Positions 34,900-48,100 of a stretch of 64,000 bases of DNA are shown piece by piece. This DNA comes from Plasmopara viticola (lineage: Eukaryota > Oomycota > Peronosporomycetes > Peronosporales > Peronosporaceae), in contig MBPM02000053.1 in the NCBI GenBank assembly GCA_001695595.3, positions 434,001 to 498,000 of the forward strand. Reading direction: 5' to 3'. Positions within the stretch are counted from its first letter, which is position 1, and every line of letters begins with the position of its first letter. A program made the position numbers and the translations under genes. The notes under the pieces were generated by a model. The model saw nothing but the letters and a program-made list of their open reading frames with translations, was not told the DNA's origin and did not search any database.

Positions 34900-35972
34900 A
34901 TGGCGCAGTTTAAAGGGCTTCACCACTCGAGCACAAGCATCGACATGAAATACGTACTTCCTCCGGATCGTAGTGATAGCGTTCACCACCAAAAGATAAA
35001 GGGTAAGCGTGCGGGTGCTGACGTGTTCCGCTCCTGCTCGGCCTTCCCTGAATATTTTTCGCGCATGCTGGACTATCGCCAGATGGACCTGGATGCAACT
35101 TTTTACCAAATGGTTACCCTCTGCGTGCAACCTGCTAAGGTTTACAAGAGCGCATACTTTCGCAAACAGACAAAAAACCGTTGGGCGAGGGATGATCCGG
35201 CCTTTGCAGTCTTCCAGTTCGTCTTCCTGCTTGTGGCCACATTGGCTTGGGCCATCGCATTCCGTGTAGATAGCGCTGCTAAGTATGCACTGCTGCTGTT
35301 TCATGCGGTGGTGGTCGAATGGCTTGGTTTTGGTCTTGTAATATCAACGCTCTGTTGGTGGATCGCTAATCACCATCTTCGTCAACGGAACAAGTGCGTG
35401 CAAACCTTAGATAGTTCTTCTCCTCTTATGTTTTAATAAGCTGTGTTGTGTTGCCCAAAGTCACGGTATCGGTGAAGCACTGTACGTTGAACAGCGAGTA
35501 GAGTGGCAATTTGCCTTCGACATTCACTGCAACTCGTTCTTCATCTTGTTTTTATTCCTATACGTGCTGCAGGTACGTTAAATTGGGGGTTATGTATAAA
35601 GTGTATATTGATCCCTTAATTGCTGTCACTGTGTCAGTTTGCGCTCGCACCACTTTTCGTATCTGACTCGTTTCTGATGCTGTTGGCGGGTAATCTTCTC
35701 TATTCGCTGGGCTGGGCATCCTACACTTATATCACCTTCCTCGGATATATGGGTACGTGCAGTAGATTGCCTCAGTGTTTTTGATGATGGGTTTAATACT
35801 GAGCCGTTGCTTGTTGTCCGAAGCGCTCCCATTCTTGTACCGGACGGAACAATTATTATTGCCACTCATTTTAATCCTTGCTTTTTTTGTATCAACGTTG
35901 GTCCTGCAGGCGGTCTTCGGTGCGCCTATTAATCTCGCTCACATCTCGGCAAACTATTATTATGCTGATTAG
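34900..35972 (+). CDS. UNC50: UNC-50/GMH1 family Golgi membrane protein (4 exons)
   Basis: Exons 34900-35393, 35461-35572, 35638-35752 and 35824-35972 total 870 nt (289 residues plus TAG), with three introns of 65-71 nt and intact phases. Near residue 60 comes the family's signature run: FPEYFSRMLDYRQMDLDATF, then FRKQTKNRWARDDPAFAV. Membrane segments follow: VFLLVATLAWAIAFRV, a second around VVEWLGFGLVISTLCWWIA, one after VEWQFAFDIHCNSFFILFLF, one ending ASYTYITFLGYMALPFLY, and a last (LLLPLILILAFFVSTLVL). This is the five-helix UNC-50 layout. Known members sit in Golgi or nuclear membranes; yeast Gmh1 binds an ARF-GEF and worm UNC-50 is needed for receptor transport. The start is uncertain: the frame is open to 34828, and ATG 34945 is also plausible. 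Typical family length is about 260-280. Confidence 0.92.
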
Positions 35973-36619
35973 CCGAACAGCGATCAAAAGACGTGCCTAT
36001 TATTTGAAATGATACGTCAACACAGCTGCCGGAAAATCAAGGACGACTGAATTCACATTGGTTTCAGCAGCAGTAAATCGAGATCCATATAAGAACGTCG
36101 ATATGATAATGAGTTCGATCATCCTTTATACTAGAAATACGTATGGCCGCAGCATCGATCATTAGTGATAAAGCACTATCTAGCTGGACGCCAGTCGACA
36201 GCTCATAGGACGACTTTTAAGCATTGGCGCAATTAAGGCAGCAGCCAATCATTGTTTCAAGAAATTGCTTAGCAGGTCGCCGCCCGGAGTGCCATTTGCA
36301 TTGGTGTAGTAGTCGTTAGCAGTGGGTTTCACATGATGGGAGATCTTGTCACTGATGTTTTAATTTACACGGATGATAGCTAACATGTTTTATCCGATAC
36401 AAAACAAATGCTTATTTTTAATGACGGTTTGACCGATCAAAAATCCTTTTTATAATTGAATGGACAGTCGAGAACGCCATCTTCCAAAACCCTTTGATGT
36501 CTTGTTTCATGGAGGGTATTATTTAAATCATAGTCAACCCGTTGCCCTCCCACTGGCCCCACATCGTAATTGGTAGTTTGTGTCCACTTCGCACGAGCCA
36601 TTGTATGAGATAAGCGTCT
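35973..36619. other. Boundary between UNC-50 and the satellite array
   Basis: About 650 bp of unique AT-rich sequence that holds the UNC-50 3' flank. I see no gene, promoter or transposon end. The satellite begins without a visible element border. Confidence 0.5.
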
Positions 36620-39600
36620 CAGCCCTTCAAGAAGAGAATCTCACGTTAAGGTGTGGCTCGATTGCGCCCGTGTATGTCTAGATAGAAAGAAAGGACGCAT
36701 CTGTATTCGTACAGCGTTCCTGCGCTTCAAAAGAGTAATGTAATGTATTACGTTATCGCGTTGCCAAGTTATGCACGTGCTGGGCTCAGTATGGCTAGTC
36801 CACGGCATAGAGTGGTGTCCGCATACGTCGGGTCTCGTTCGGCGGGCAGTGCAGCCAGCACCGAGGTCGTGAGGGTCTTCCATTATTTTGTTTAGCTCTG
36901 ACTTGGTAAGAGCCCACGTGGCGCCCGGTGCTGGAGACCGTCGCGTCGAGGGTGAGACTCGTTAGAGACCTGCGGATGCCCGAGAGCACCTGCCCGAAGC
37001 GCGCGAGCATTTAGCCCCCGCGCTTGGAAGGAGGGCGTCACCCCAACCTTTTCCAAGACTTAAAAGAGTGATTTAACAATTAAATGTGGCTCGATTGCGT
37101 CCGTGCATTAAAAAGACGAATCTGTGGCCGTTCAACGCCTAGGCGCTTCAAAAGAATGATTATGCACTTTGGTGTGGCTCGATTGCGTCCGTGCATGTCT
37201 AGATAAATAGACAGGACGCATCTGTGTCTATACAGCGTCTCAGCGCTTCAAAACAGTGATTTAGCGTTTAGATGTGGCTCGATTGCGGCCGTGCATGTCA
37301 AGATGGATAGACAAGCCACATTTGTGGCCGTACAGAGACTAAGCGCTTTAAAGAATGATGATACACTTTGTTATGGGTCGATTGGGTTAGTGCATGTGCA
37401 GTGGCCGTGCTGCGTCTCGGCTCTACGAAAGAAGTGCGATACACTCCGTTGTGGCCCGATTGCGTCCGTGCATGTCTAGATAGATAGACATGACGCATCT
37501 GTGTCTGTACAGCGTCTCAGCGCTTCAAAAGAGTGATTTAACGTTTAGTTCTGGCTCGATTGCGTTCGTGCATATCTAGATTGATAGAAAAGACATATCG
37601 GTGGCCGTACAGCGTCTCGACACAGCAAAATAGTAAATTTACACATAGTTGTGGCTCGACTGCGTCCGTTTATAATTAGATTGATAGACAGGAGGCATCT
37701 GTTGCCGTACAGCTCATAAACAGAGAGTTTGGACGTTTAGGTGTGGCTCTTTTGCGTCTGTGCATGTCAAGATAGATAGAAAGAACGAATCTATGGTCGT
37801 ACAGAATCTCAGCGCTTCAAAGGTTGGCTCGATAGCGTCCGCGCATGTCTTGTAAAAAGACGCATCTTTGGTCGTACAACGTCTCAGCGCTTAGTTTTGG
37901 CAAATAAATTACTATCCAATATCTTTCGAAGAGTGCCTGTTCTGTCACGACAGTGTCAGACATTTGACAAATCTGGCTCTGTTGCGTCTGTGCAAGTCTA
38001 TCAAACACAGAATGGACGTATCTGTGACCGTGCAACGCATCAGCGCACCAATGCACTTATGTGTGGCTAGATTGCGTCCGTGCATGTCTAAATAGATAGA
38101 CATGACGTATCTGAGGCCGTACAGTGTCTCAGCGCCTTGAGTGGCACGATTTTATCCGTGATTTTTTGTGGCCTTGCACAATCTTAGCACATTCTTGGTT
38201 GTGGCTCTATTGCGTCCGTGCATGTCTAGATAGATAGGCAGTATGCATCGGTTGCCATACAGTGTCTCAGCGCTTTAAAGAAGTAATTTAAATGTGATTC
38301 GGTTGCGTCCGTGCATTTATAGAGAGATATATTGGACGTAGCTGTGGCCGTACATTTTTAGCACCTCAAAAGAAAACTTTTACGCTTAGGTGTGGCTCGG
38401 ATGCGTCCATGCATGTCTAGATAAGTAGAAAGGACGTATGTGTGGTCATAGAGCGCTTCAGCGCTTCAAAAGAATAATTTGACACATAAGTGTGGCTCGA
38501 TTGCGATCGTGTATGTATTGATAGATAGTACATGGGCTTACAGGGTCTTGGAACTTCATAAAAGGAGCAATACACTTTTTTGTTGCCCGATTGTGTCTGT
38601 GTATGTCTTGATAGAAAGAGAGGACGTATCTGGCCGTACATCATCTTACCGCTTGAAAATAGGGAACTTCCGTTTAGTTGTGGCTCGATCGCGCCCGTGA
38701 TTGTCTAGATAAATGGATAGACAGGACGCATCTGTGACCGTTCAGCGTCTCAGCTCTTCAAAAAAAAAATTACGCGATTATGTCCGTATATGTCTAGATA
38801 AAGGGCAGGACGCTTCTATGGCCGCACAGTATCTCAGCGCTTGAAAAAAGATGATATACTTAGTTGTGGCTTGATTGCGTCCGTACATCTACATTTAAAG
38901 ACAGGAAGCATCTGTGGCCGTACAGCCTCTCGGCACTATTAAGAAATAATTGTACACTTAGTTGTGGCTCAATTTCATCCGTGCATGTCTAGCTAAAAAG
39001 CCAGGTCGCATCTGTGGCCATACAGTGCCTCTACGCTTCGAAAGAGGAACTTTACGCTTTTGCGTTGCTCGACTATGTACGTGCACGTCTTGATAAAGAG
39101 ATTGAACGAATTGAGGTCGTACAGCGTCTTGGCGCTTCAGAAGAACGATAACATTCTTTGTTTCTGGCTTGATCGCGTCCGTGCATGTCTAGATTGATAG
39201 ACATCATGCATCCGTGGCGTACGACAACTCAGCGCTTTTAATGAGTGAATGGACATTTGGTTGTGGCCCCATTGCAACTGCGCATGTCAAGAGAGATAAA
39301 GAACATATTTGAGGTCATACAGCGTCTCAGCGCTTCAAAGACTTAGTTGTGGATCGATTGCGTCCGTGCATGTCTAGCTAAAAAACCAGGTCGCATCTGT
39401 GGCCGTACAGTGTCTCAGCGCTTCGAAAGAGAGATGATGTGGCTAGCTTACATCCGCGCATGTCTTGATAGATAGACTGAATGCATATATGTCCGTACAC
39501 GGTCTCAGAGCTTCAATAGAGATACTATACGCTTTTGTGTTGCTCAATTGTGTACGTGCATGTCTTGATCAAGAGAGCGGACGTATTTGAGGCCGTACAG

Positions 39601-42197
39601 CATCTTGGAGCTTCAAAAGAATGATTCTGGCTTGATTGCGTTCGTGTATGTCTAGATTGATTGGCAGGATGCATCCGCGGCGTACGGCAACTCAGCGACT
39701 TAAATAAGTGATTGGACGCTTAGCTGTGGCTCTATTGCATCAGTGCATGTCAAGATAGATAGATAAGACGTATCTGTGCTCGTAAAGTGTCTCAGCGCTT
39801 CAAAAGAATGCTTGTACAGTTAGTTGTGGCTTGATTGCGCTCGTGCGTGTCTAGATGGGCAGCCAGGACGCATCTGAGGCCGTACAGCAGCTCAGAGCTT
39901 TGGAAATGTGATTAAACGTTTGGTTGTAGCTCTGTTGCGTTTGTCATGATAGATAGAAAGGACGTATTTGTGGCTGTACAGCGTCTTGGGGCTTTAAAAG
40001 AATGATTAAACACTTCGTTTTGTCTCGATTGCTTCCGTGCATGTGTGAACTGATAGACAAGACGCAACTGTGGCCGTACAGCAACTCAGCTTATTAGATA
40101 AGTGTTTATACGTTTAGTTGTGGCTACATTGCGTCTGTGCTTGTCAAGATAGATAAGATGGTTGTACATCGCTTTAGCGCTTCAAAAGAATGATTATACA
40201 CTTAGTGTTGACTCTATAGCGTCCGATCATGTCTAGAAAGATAGATAAATAGACAGGACGCATCTGTGGCCGTTTAGCGTCTCAGCGCTCTTAAAAAAAG
40301 ATGATACACTTTGTGTGGCTCGATCGCGTCCGTGCATATCTCGATAGATAGGCTGTATCTCAGCGCTAAAAAGACAATTGACTCAGGTGTGGCTCGATTG
40401 CATCCTTGCATTTCTAGATCGATAGACGGAATGCATCTGTGGTTGTTCAAAGTCTCGGAGCACCAAAAGAGGAACTATACGCTTTTTTGTTGCTCGATCG
40501 TGTCTGTGCACGTTTTGATGAAAAAAGAGATCGTATCCATGGTGGTACAGCGTCTTAGGGCTCTAAATGAGTGATTATACCCTTAGTTCTTTCTCGCATC
40601 CGTGCATGTCAAGAATGATAGACATGACGCATCTGAGACCGCTAAGTAACTCAGCGCTTTGAAAGAGTGATTAGACGTTTGGGTGTGACTTTATTGGGTT
40701 TGTGCATTTTTACATAGAAAGAAAGTACGAATTGTGGCTGTACAGCGTCTCAGACCTTCAAAACAGATAAATACATTTAGTTGTGCCCCGTTTGCGCTCG
40801 TGCATCTCTAGAATGATAGACATGACGCATCCGAAACCATACAGCAACCCAGCGCTTTAAAAAAGTGATTAGACGTTTTGTTGTGGCTCAATTGCGTTTG
40901 TGCGTGTCTACATAGATTGAAAGAACGTATAGTTGGCTTTACCGCGTCTCAGAGCTTCATAACAAAGATTATACGTTTAATTCTGCCCCGATTGCGTTCG
41001 TGCATCTGTAGAATGATCGACTTGACGCATATGAATTCGTACAGCAACTCAGCGCTTTAAAAAAGTGTTTGTATGTTTAGTTGTGGCTCTATTGCGTTTG
41101 TGCATGTCGGCATAGATAGGAAGTACGTATCCGTGGCTGTACAGTGTCTCGGAGCTTCAAAACAATGATTATACATTAAGGTTCGGCCCGATTGCGTTCG
41201 GGAATCTCTAGAATGATAGACATGACACATCTGAGACCAAAGAGAAACTCAGCGCTTTAAAAAAGTGGTTCGACGTTTTGTTGTGGCGCTATTGCGTTTG
41301 GGAATGTGTACATAGATAGAAAGGACGTATCTGTGGCTGTACAGTGTCTCAGAGCTTCAAAACTGATTTTAGATTATGTAATGGCTATATTGCGTTCGTG
41401 CATGTCAAGAATGATAGACATGACGCATCTGAGACCGATGAGCAACCCAGCGCTTCGAAAGAGTGATTAGACGTTTAGGTGTGCCTCTATTGGGACTGTG
41501 CATTTCTACATAGAAAGAAAGTACGAATCCGTGGCTGTACAGCGTTTCAAAGCTTCAAAACGAATATTATACATTTAATTCTGCCCCGATTCCGCTCGTG
41601 TATCTCTAGAATGATAGACATGATGCATCTGAAACCATACAGCAACTCAGCGCTTTGAAAAAGTGATTAGACGTATCGTTGTGGCTCAATTGCGTTTGCA
41701 TGTCTATATAGATCTAATGGAGGTATAGTTGGCTCTACCGCGTCTCAGAGCTTCAAGACAAAAATAATACGTTTAACTCTGCCCCGATTGCGTTCGTGCA
41801 TCTGTAAATTGAACGACTTGACTCATATGAATTCGTACAGCAACTCAGCGCTTCTAGAAAGTAATTGTATGTTTAGTTGTGGCTCTATTGCGTTTTTGCA
41901 TGTCGGCATAGATAGAAAGTACGTATCCGTGGCTGTACAGCGTCTCGGAGCTTCAAAACGATGAATATACATTAAGGTTCGGCCCGATTGCGTTCGGGAA
42001 TCTCTAGAATGATAGACATGACACAACTGAGACCAAGGAGAAACTCAGCGCTTTGAAAAAAATTTCGACGTTCTGTTGTGGCGCTATTGCGTTTGGGAAT
42101 GTGTACATAGATAGAAAGGACGTATCTGTGGCTGTAAAGTGTCTCAGAGCTTCAAAACAGATTATAGATTAGGTAATGGCTCTATTGCGTTCGTGCA
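36620..42197 (+). repeat. Satellite array, left arm: diverged ~100-bp monomers in direct orientation
   Basis: Tandem copies of a unit built on GATTGCGTCCGTGCATGTCT, then AGATAGATAGACAGGACGCA, TCTGTGGCCGTACAGCGTCT, CAGCGCTTCAAAAGAGTGAT and TATACGTTTAGTTGTGGCTC. Measured steps between successive GATTGCG cores near 37.1-37.6 kb are 78-100 bp, mostly 99-100. Copies differ by many substitutions and indels. The right part (about 40.6-42.2 kb) has a two-monomer period: the GAATGATAGACATGACGCAT-type monomer recurs about every 200 bp. All units read in the opposite orientation to the right arm. No coding capacity is implied; the open frames here are by-products of the repeat. Confidence 0.9.
36745..37055. 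other. GC-rich insertion inside the first satellite units
   Basis: Between two satellite fragments lies about 310 bp of unrelated, GC-rich sequence. It includes CACGTGGCGCCCGGTGCTGG and GCCCGAAGCGCGCGAGCATT, unlike anything around it. TGGCGCCC recalls a retroelement primer-binding site, but I see no LTR ends, no target-site duplication and no protein. It may be a retroelement remnant or captured DNA. Confidence 0.5.
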
Positions 42198-45100
42198 TAC
42201 GTCCTTTCTATCATTCTTGACGTGTGCAGACGCAATTGAGAAACAACTAAACGTACCATCGATCATGTGAAGTGCTGAGGTGATGATCGGCCATAGATAC
42301 GTCCTTTCTAACCTTCTAGACGTGTACAGACGCAATAGAATCATAACTTAGCGCATATCCGCTCTTTTAAAGCGCTTAGATGATGTATGGTCATGGATAC
42401 GTCCCATCTATCATTCTAGACGTACGCAGATGCGATAGAGCCGCGACTAAGCGTTTATAAGCTCTTTTAAAGTGCTGAGATCATGTACGGCCATAAATTC
42501 GTCCTTTCTATCATTCTAGACGTGTGCAGACGCAATTAAGAAACGACTAAACGTATAATCGCTCATGTGAAATGCTGAGGTGATGATCGGCCATAGTTAC
42601 TCCCTCTCTATTCTTCTAGACATGTACAGACGCAATAGAGCCATAACTTAGCGCAGATTCGCTCTGGTGAAGCGTTGAGATGATGTATGGTCCTGGTTAC
42701 GTCCCATCTAACATTCTAGACGTACGCAGATGCGATAGAGCCGCAACTAAGCGCTTTTTCGCTCTTTAAAGTGCTGAGATCATATACGGCCATAGATACG
42801 TCCTTTCTATCATTCTAGACGTGTGCAGACGCAAATTAAGAAACAACTAAATCTATAATCGCTCATGTTAAGTGCTGAGGTGATAATCGGCCAAAGATAC
42901 GTCCTTTCTAACCTTCTAGACGTGTACAGACGCAATAGAGCCATAACTAAGGGTATATTTGCTCTGGTGAAGCGCTGAGATGATGTACGGTTATGGATAC
43001 GTCTTATCTATCATTCTAGACGTACGTAAATGCGATAGAGCCTTCACCCAGCGTCTATTAACTTTTTAAAAGTGCTGATATCATGTACGGCCATAGATAC
43101 GTCCTTTCTATCATTCTAGACGTGTGCAGACGCAATTAAAAAACAACTAAACGTATAATCGCTCATGTAAAGTGCTGAGGTGATGATCGGCCATAGTTAC
43201 TCCCTTTCTATCATTCTAGACGTGTGCAGACGCATTAGAGACATAACTTAGCGCATATCCGCTCTGGTGAAGCGCTGAGATGATGTATAAACATGGATAC
43301 GTCCCATCTATCATTCTAGACGTACGCAGATGCGATAGAGCCGCGACTAAGCGTTTATAAGCTCTTTAAAAGTGCTGAGATCATGTACGGCCATAGAAAC
43401 GTTTTTTCTATCATTCTGGATGTGTGCAGACGCAATTAAGAGACAACTAAACGTATAATCGCTCATGTGAAGTCCTGAGTTGATTATCGACTATAGATAC
43501 GTCATTTCTATCATTACAGACGTGTCCAGATGGAATAGAGCCATTACCAAGCGCATATTCGCTCTGTTAGAGCACTTAGATGATGTATGGTCATGGATCC
43601 GTCCTATCTATCATTCTAGACGTACGCAGATGCGGTAACGCCACAACTAAGCGTTTATTCGCTTTTTAAAAGTGCCGAGATCTTTTTTGGCCATAGATAC
43701 GTCCTTTCTATCATTCTAGACGTGTGCAGACGCATTTAAGATAAAACGCAACGTATAATGGCTCATGTGAAGTGCTGAGGTGAGGATTGGCCATTGAAAC
43801 GTCCTTTCTAACATTTTAGACGTGTGCAGACGCAATAGAGCCATAACTTAGCGCATATTCGCTCTAGTGAAGCGCTTAGATGTTGTATGGTCATGAAAAG
43901 GTCCTATCTATCATTCTAGAGGTTCGCAGATGCGATAAATTTAAGAGTAAGGGTATATTCGCTCTGGTGAAGCGCTGAGATGATGTTCGGTCATGGATCT
44001 GTCCCATCTATCATATAAGACGTACGCAGATGCAATAGAGCCACAAATAAGTGTGTATTCGCTCAGCAAAAAAGCCGAGATCATGTTCGGCCATGGATAC
44101 GTCCTTACCATCATTCTAGACGTGTGCAGACGCGATTAAGAAACAACCAAACGTATAATCTCCCATGTGAAGTGCTGAGTTGATAATCGGCTATAAATAC
44201 GTTCTTTCTATCATTCTAGACGTGTACAGACGCAATAGAGCCATAACTTAGCGCATATTCGTTCTTGCGAATTGCTGAGATGCTGTACGGTTATAGAGAC
44301 ATCGTTTCTATATTTTTAGACGTACGCAGATGCGATAGAGCCGCAACTGATCTATTGTTCGCTTATTTGAAGTTCTGAGAGAATATACGGCCATAGATAC
44401 GTCCTCTCTATCATTCTAGACGTGTGCAGACGAAATTAAGAAACAAGTTAACGTATAATCGCCTATGTGAAGTGCCGAGGTGTTGATAGGCCATTGAAAC
44501 GCCATTTCTATCTTTCTAGACGTGTATAGACGGAATCGAGCCATAACTTAGCGCATTTTCGCTCTGGAGAAGCGCTTAGATGATGTATGGTCATGGATAC
44601 ATCCTATCTATCATTTTGACGTACGCAGATGCATTAGAGCCACGATTAAGCGTTTATTCGCTCTTTTGAAGTGTTGAAATCATGTTCGGCCATAGAAACG
44701 TCCTTTCCATTTTTTAAATGTGTACAGACGCAATAGAGCCATAATTTAGCGTATATTCGCTCCGGTGAAGCGCTGAGATAATGTATGGTCATGGATACGT
44801 CTTTTCTAACATTGTAGATGTGTTCAGACGCAATTCAGAAACAACTAAACGTATAATCCCTCATGCTAAGTACTGAGGACATAGATACGTCTTTTTTATC
44901 ATTCTAGACGTGTACAGACGCAATACAGTCATAACTTAGAGCATATTCGCTCTGATGAAGCGCTGAGATGATGTATGGTCATGGGTACGTTCTGTCTATC
45001 ATTCTAGACGTGTACAGACGCAATACAGTCAAAACTTAGAGCATATTCGCTCTGATGAAGCGCTGAGATGATGTATGGTCATGGGTACGTTCTGTCTATC

Positions 45101-48100
45101 ATTCTAGACGTACGCAGATGCGATAGAGGCGTAACTAAGCTATTGTTTGCTTTTTTGAAGTGCTGAGATCATACCGGCCATAGATACGTCCTTTCTATCC
45201 TTCTAGACGTATGCAGACGCGATTAAAAAAATCTAAACCTATAATCGCTCTATCATTCTAGACGTGTGCAGACCCAATTAAGAAATCGCTGAACGTATAA
45301 TCGCTCATGTGAAGTGCTGAGATGAAGATCGGCCATAGATTCGTCCGTTTTATCATTCTAGACGTGTACAGACGCAATTAAGAAACGACTAAGCGTATAA
45401 TCGCTAATGTGAAGTGCTGAGGTGATTATCGGCTATAAATATGTTCTTTCTATCATTCTAGACGTGTACAGACACAATAGAGCCATAATTTAGCGCATAT
45501 TCGCTCTTGTGAAGCGCTGAGATGATGTACGGTCATGGACACGTCCTATCTAATATTTTCGACGTACGCAGATGCGATAGAGCCGCAACTTAGCAATCAT
45601 TCGCTCTTTAAAGATACATAGATCATGTCCGGCCATCGATACACCCTCTATATCATTCTAGACGTGTGCAGACCCAATACAGAAACAACTTAACGTAGAA
45701 TCGCTCCTGTGAAGTGCTGAGGTGATGACCGGCCATATCTTTCTATCAGTCTAGACGAGTACAGACGCAATAGAGCCAAGACTTAGCGCATATTCGCTCT
45801 TGTGCAGGGCTGAGATGATGTATGGTTATAGAGACGTCCTTTCCCTCTCTTTAGACGTACGCAGACGCGATAAAGTCACAACTATGGGTATATTCGCTCT
45901 GGTGAAGCGCTGAGATGATGTACGATCATAAATACGTCCAATTTCTCATTCTAGACGTACGCAGATGCGATAGAGCCTTAAGTAAGAGTTTTTTCGCTTT
46001 TTTGAATTGCTGAGATCATGATCGGCCAGAAATACGTCCTTCCTATCATTCTAGACGTGTACAGACGCAATTAAGAAACAACTAAGCGTATAATCGCTAA
46101 TGTGAAGTGCTAAGGTGATTATCGGCTATATATACGTCCTTTCGATCATTATAGACGTGTACAGACGCAATAGAGCCATAATTTAGCGCATATTTGCTCT
46201 GATGAAGCGCTGAGATGATTTGTGGTCATGGATACATCCTATCTATCATTCCAGACATACGCAGATGTGATAGAGCCGAAAACTAAGCTTTTGTTTGCTT
46301 ATTTGAAGCGCTGAGATCATGTACGGCCATTGATACGTCCATTTTATCATTCTTGACGTGCGCAGACGAAATTAAGAAACAACTTAACGTATAATCGCCT
46401 ATGTGAAGGTCTGACGTGATGATTGGCCATTGAAACGTCCTACCTATCAGTCTAGACGCGTACAGACGCAAGAGAGCCATAACTTAGCGCATATTCGCTC
46501 TGGTGAAGCGCTACGATCATTTATGGTCATGGATAAGTCCTAGCTTCCATTCTAGACGTACGTAGATGCGATGGAGCCGCAACTAAGCTATTGTTTGCTT
46601 TGTAGAAGTGCTGAGATCATATACGGCCATAGATACGTCCTTTCTATCATTCTAAACGTGTGCAAACGCAATTAGGAAACAGCTAAACGTATAATCGCTC
46701 ATGTGAAGTGCTGAGGTGATGATTGGCCATAGATACGAAATCCTTTCTATCATTCTAGACATGTACAGACGCAATAGAGCCATAACTTTGCGCGTTTTCG
46801 CTCTGGTGAAGCCCTTAGATGATGTATGGTTGTGGATACATCCTATCTATCATTTCAGACGTACGCAGATGCGATAGAGCCGCAAGAAAGCGCTTATTCG
46901 CTCTTTAAAGTGCTGGGATCATGTACGGCCATAGATACGTCCTTTCTTTCATTCTAGACGTGTGCAGACGCAATTAAGAAACAACTAAACGTATAATCGC
47001 TCATGTGAAGTGTTGAGGTGATGATCCTCTATAGGAACGTCTTTTCTATCATTCTAGACGTGTACGGACGCAATAGAGACATAACTTAGCGCATATTCGC
47101 TCTTGTGAAGTGCTGAGATGATTTACGGTTATAGAGACATCTTTTCTATCATTTTAGACGTACGTAGATGCGATAGAGCCGCAACTAAGCTATTGTTCGC
47201 TCTTTAGAGATGATGAGAACATGTACGGCCATAGATACGTCCTTTCTATCATTCTAGACGTGTGCAGACGCAATTAAGAAACAACTTAACGTATAATCGC
47301 TCATGTGAAGTGCTGAGGTGATGATCGGCCATAGCAACGTCATTTCTATTATTCTAGACATGTACAGACAAATTAGAGACATAACTTAGCGCATATTCGC
47401 TCTTGTAAAGCGCTTAGATGATGTATGGTCATGGATACGTCCTATCTATCATTTTAGACGTACGCAGATGCGATAGAACCGCAACTAAGCTATTGCTTGA
47501 TTTTTTGAAGTGTGAGATCATGTACGGCCATAGATACGTCTATTCTATCATATTAGACGTGTGCAGACGGATTTAAGAAACAACTTAACGTATAATCGCT
47601 CATGGGAAGTGCTGGGGTGATGATCGGCCATAGATACCCCCTTATTTTATTCTAGACGTGTACAACGGCAATAGAGACATGGAATTGCGCATATTCGCTC
47701 TTGTGAAGTGCTGAGATGATGTACGGTTATAGAGACATCTTTTCTATCATTTTAGACGTACGTAAAGCGATAGAGCCGCAACTAAGCTATTGTTCGCTCT
47801 TTAGAGATGCTGAGATCATGTACGGCCATAGATACGTCTTTTCTATTATTCAAGACGCGTGCAGACGCAATTAAGAAACAACTAAACGTATAATCGCTCA
47901 TGTGAAGTGCTGAGGTGATGATCGGCCATAGAAACGTCACTTCTATTATTCTAGACATGTACAGACGCAATAGAGACATAACTTAGCGCATATTCGCTCT
48001 TGTAAAGCGCTTAGATGATGTATGGTCATGGATTCGTCCTATCTATCATTCTAGACGTACGCAGATGCATTAGAGCCGCGACTAAGCTATTGTTCGTTTT

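Noticed and set aside
34648..35304. 218-codon open frame on the - strand over UNC-50
   Set aside because: It is antisense to the conserved UNC-50 exon 1, has no recognisable domain, and is explained by codon-composition shadowing.
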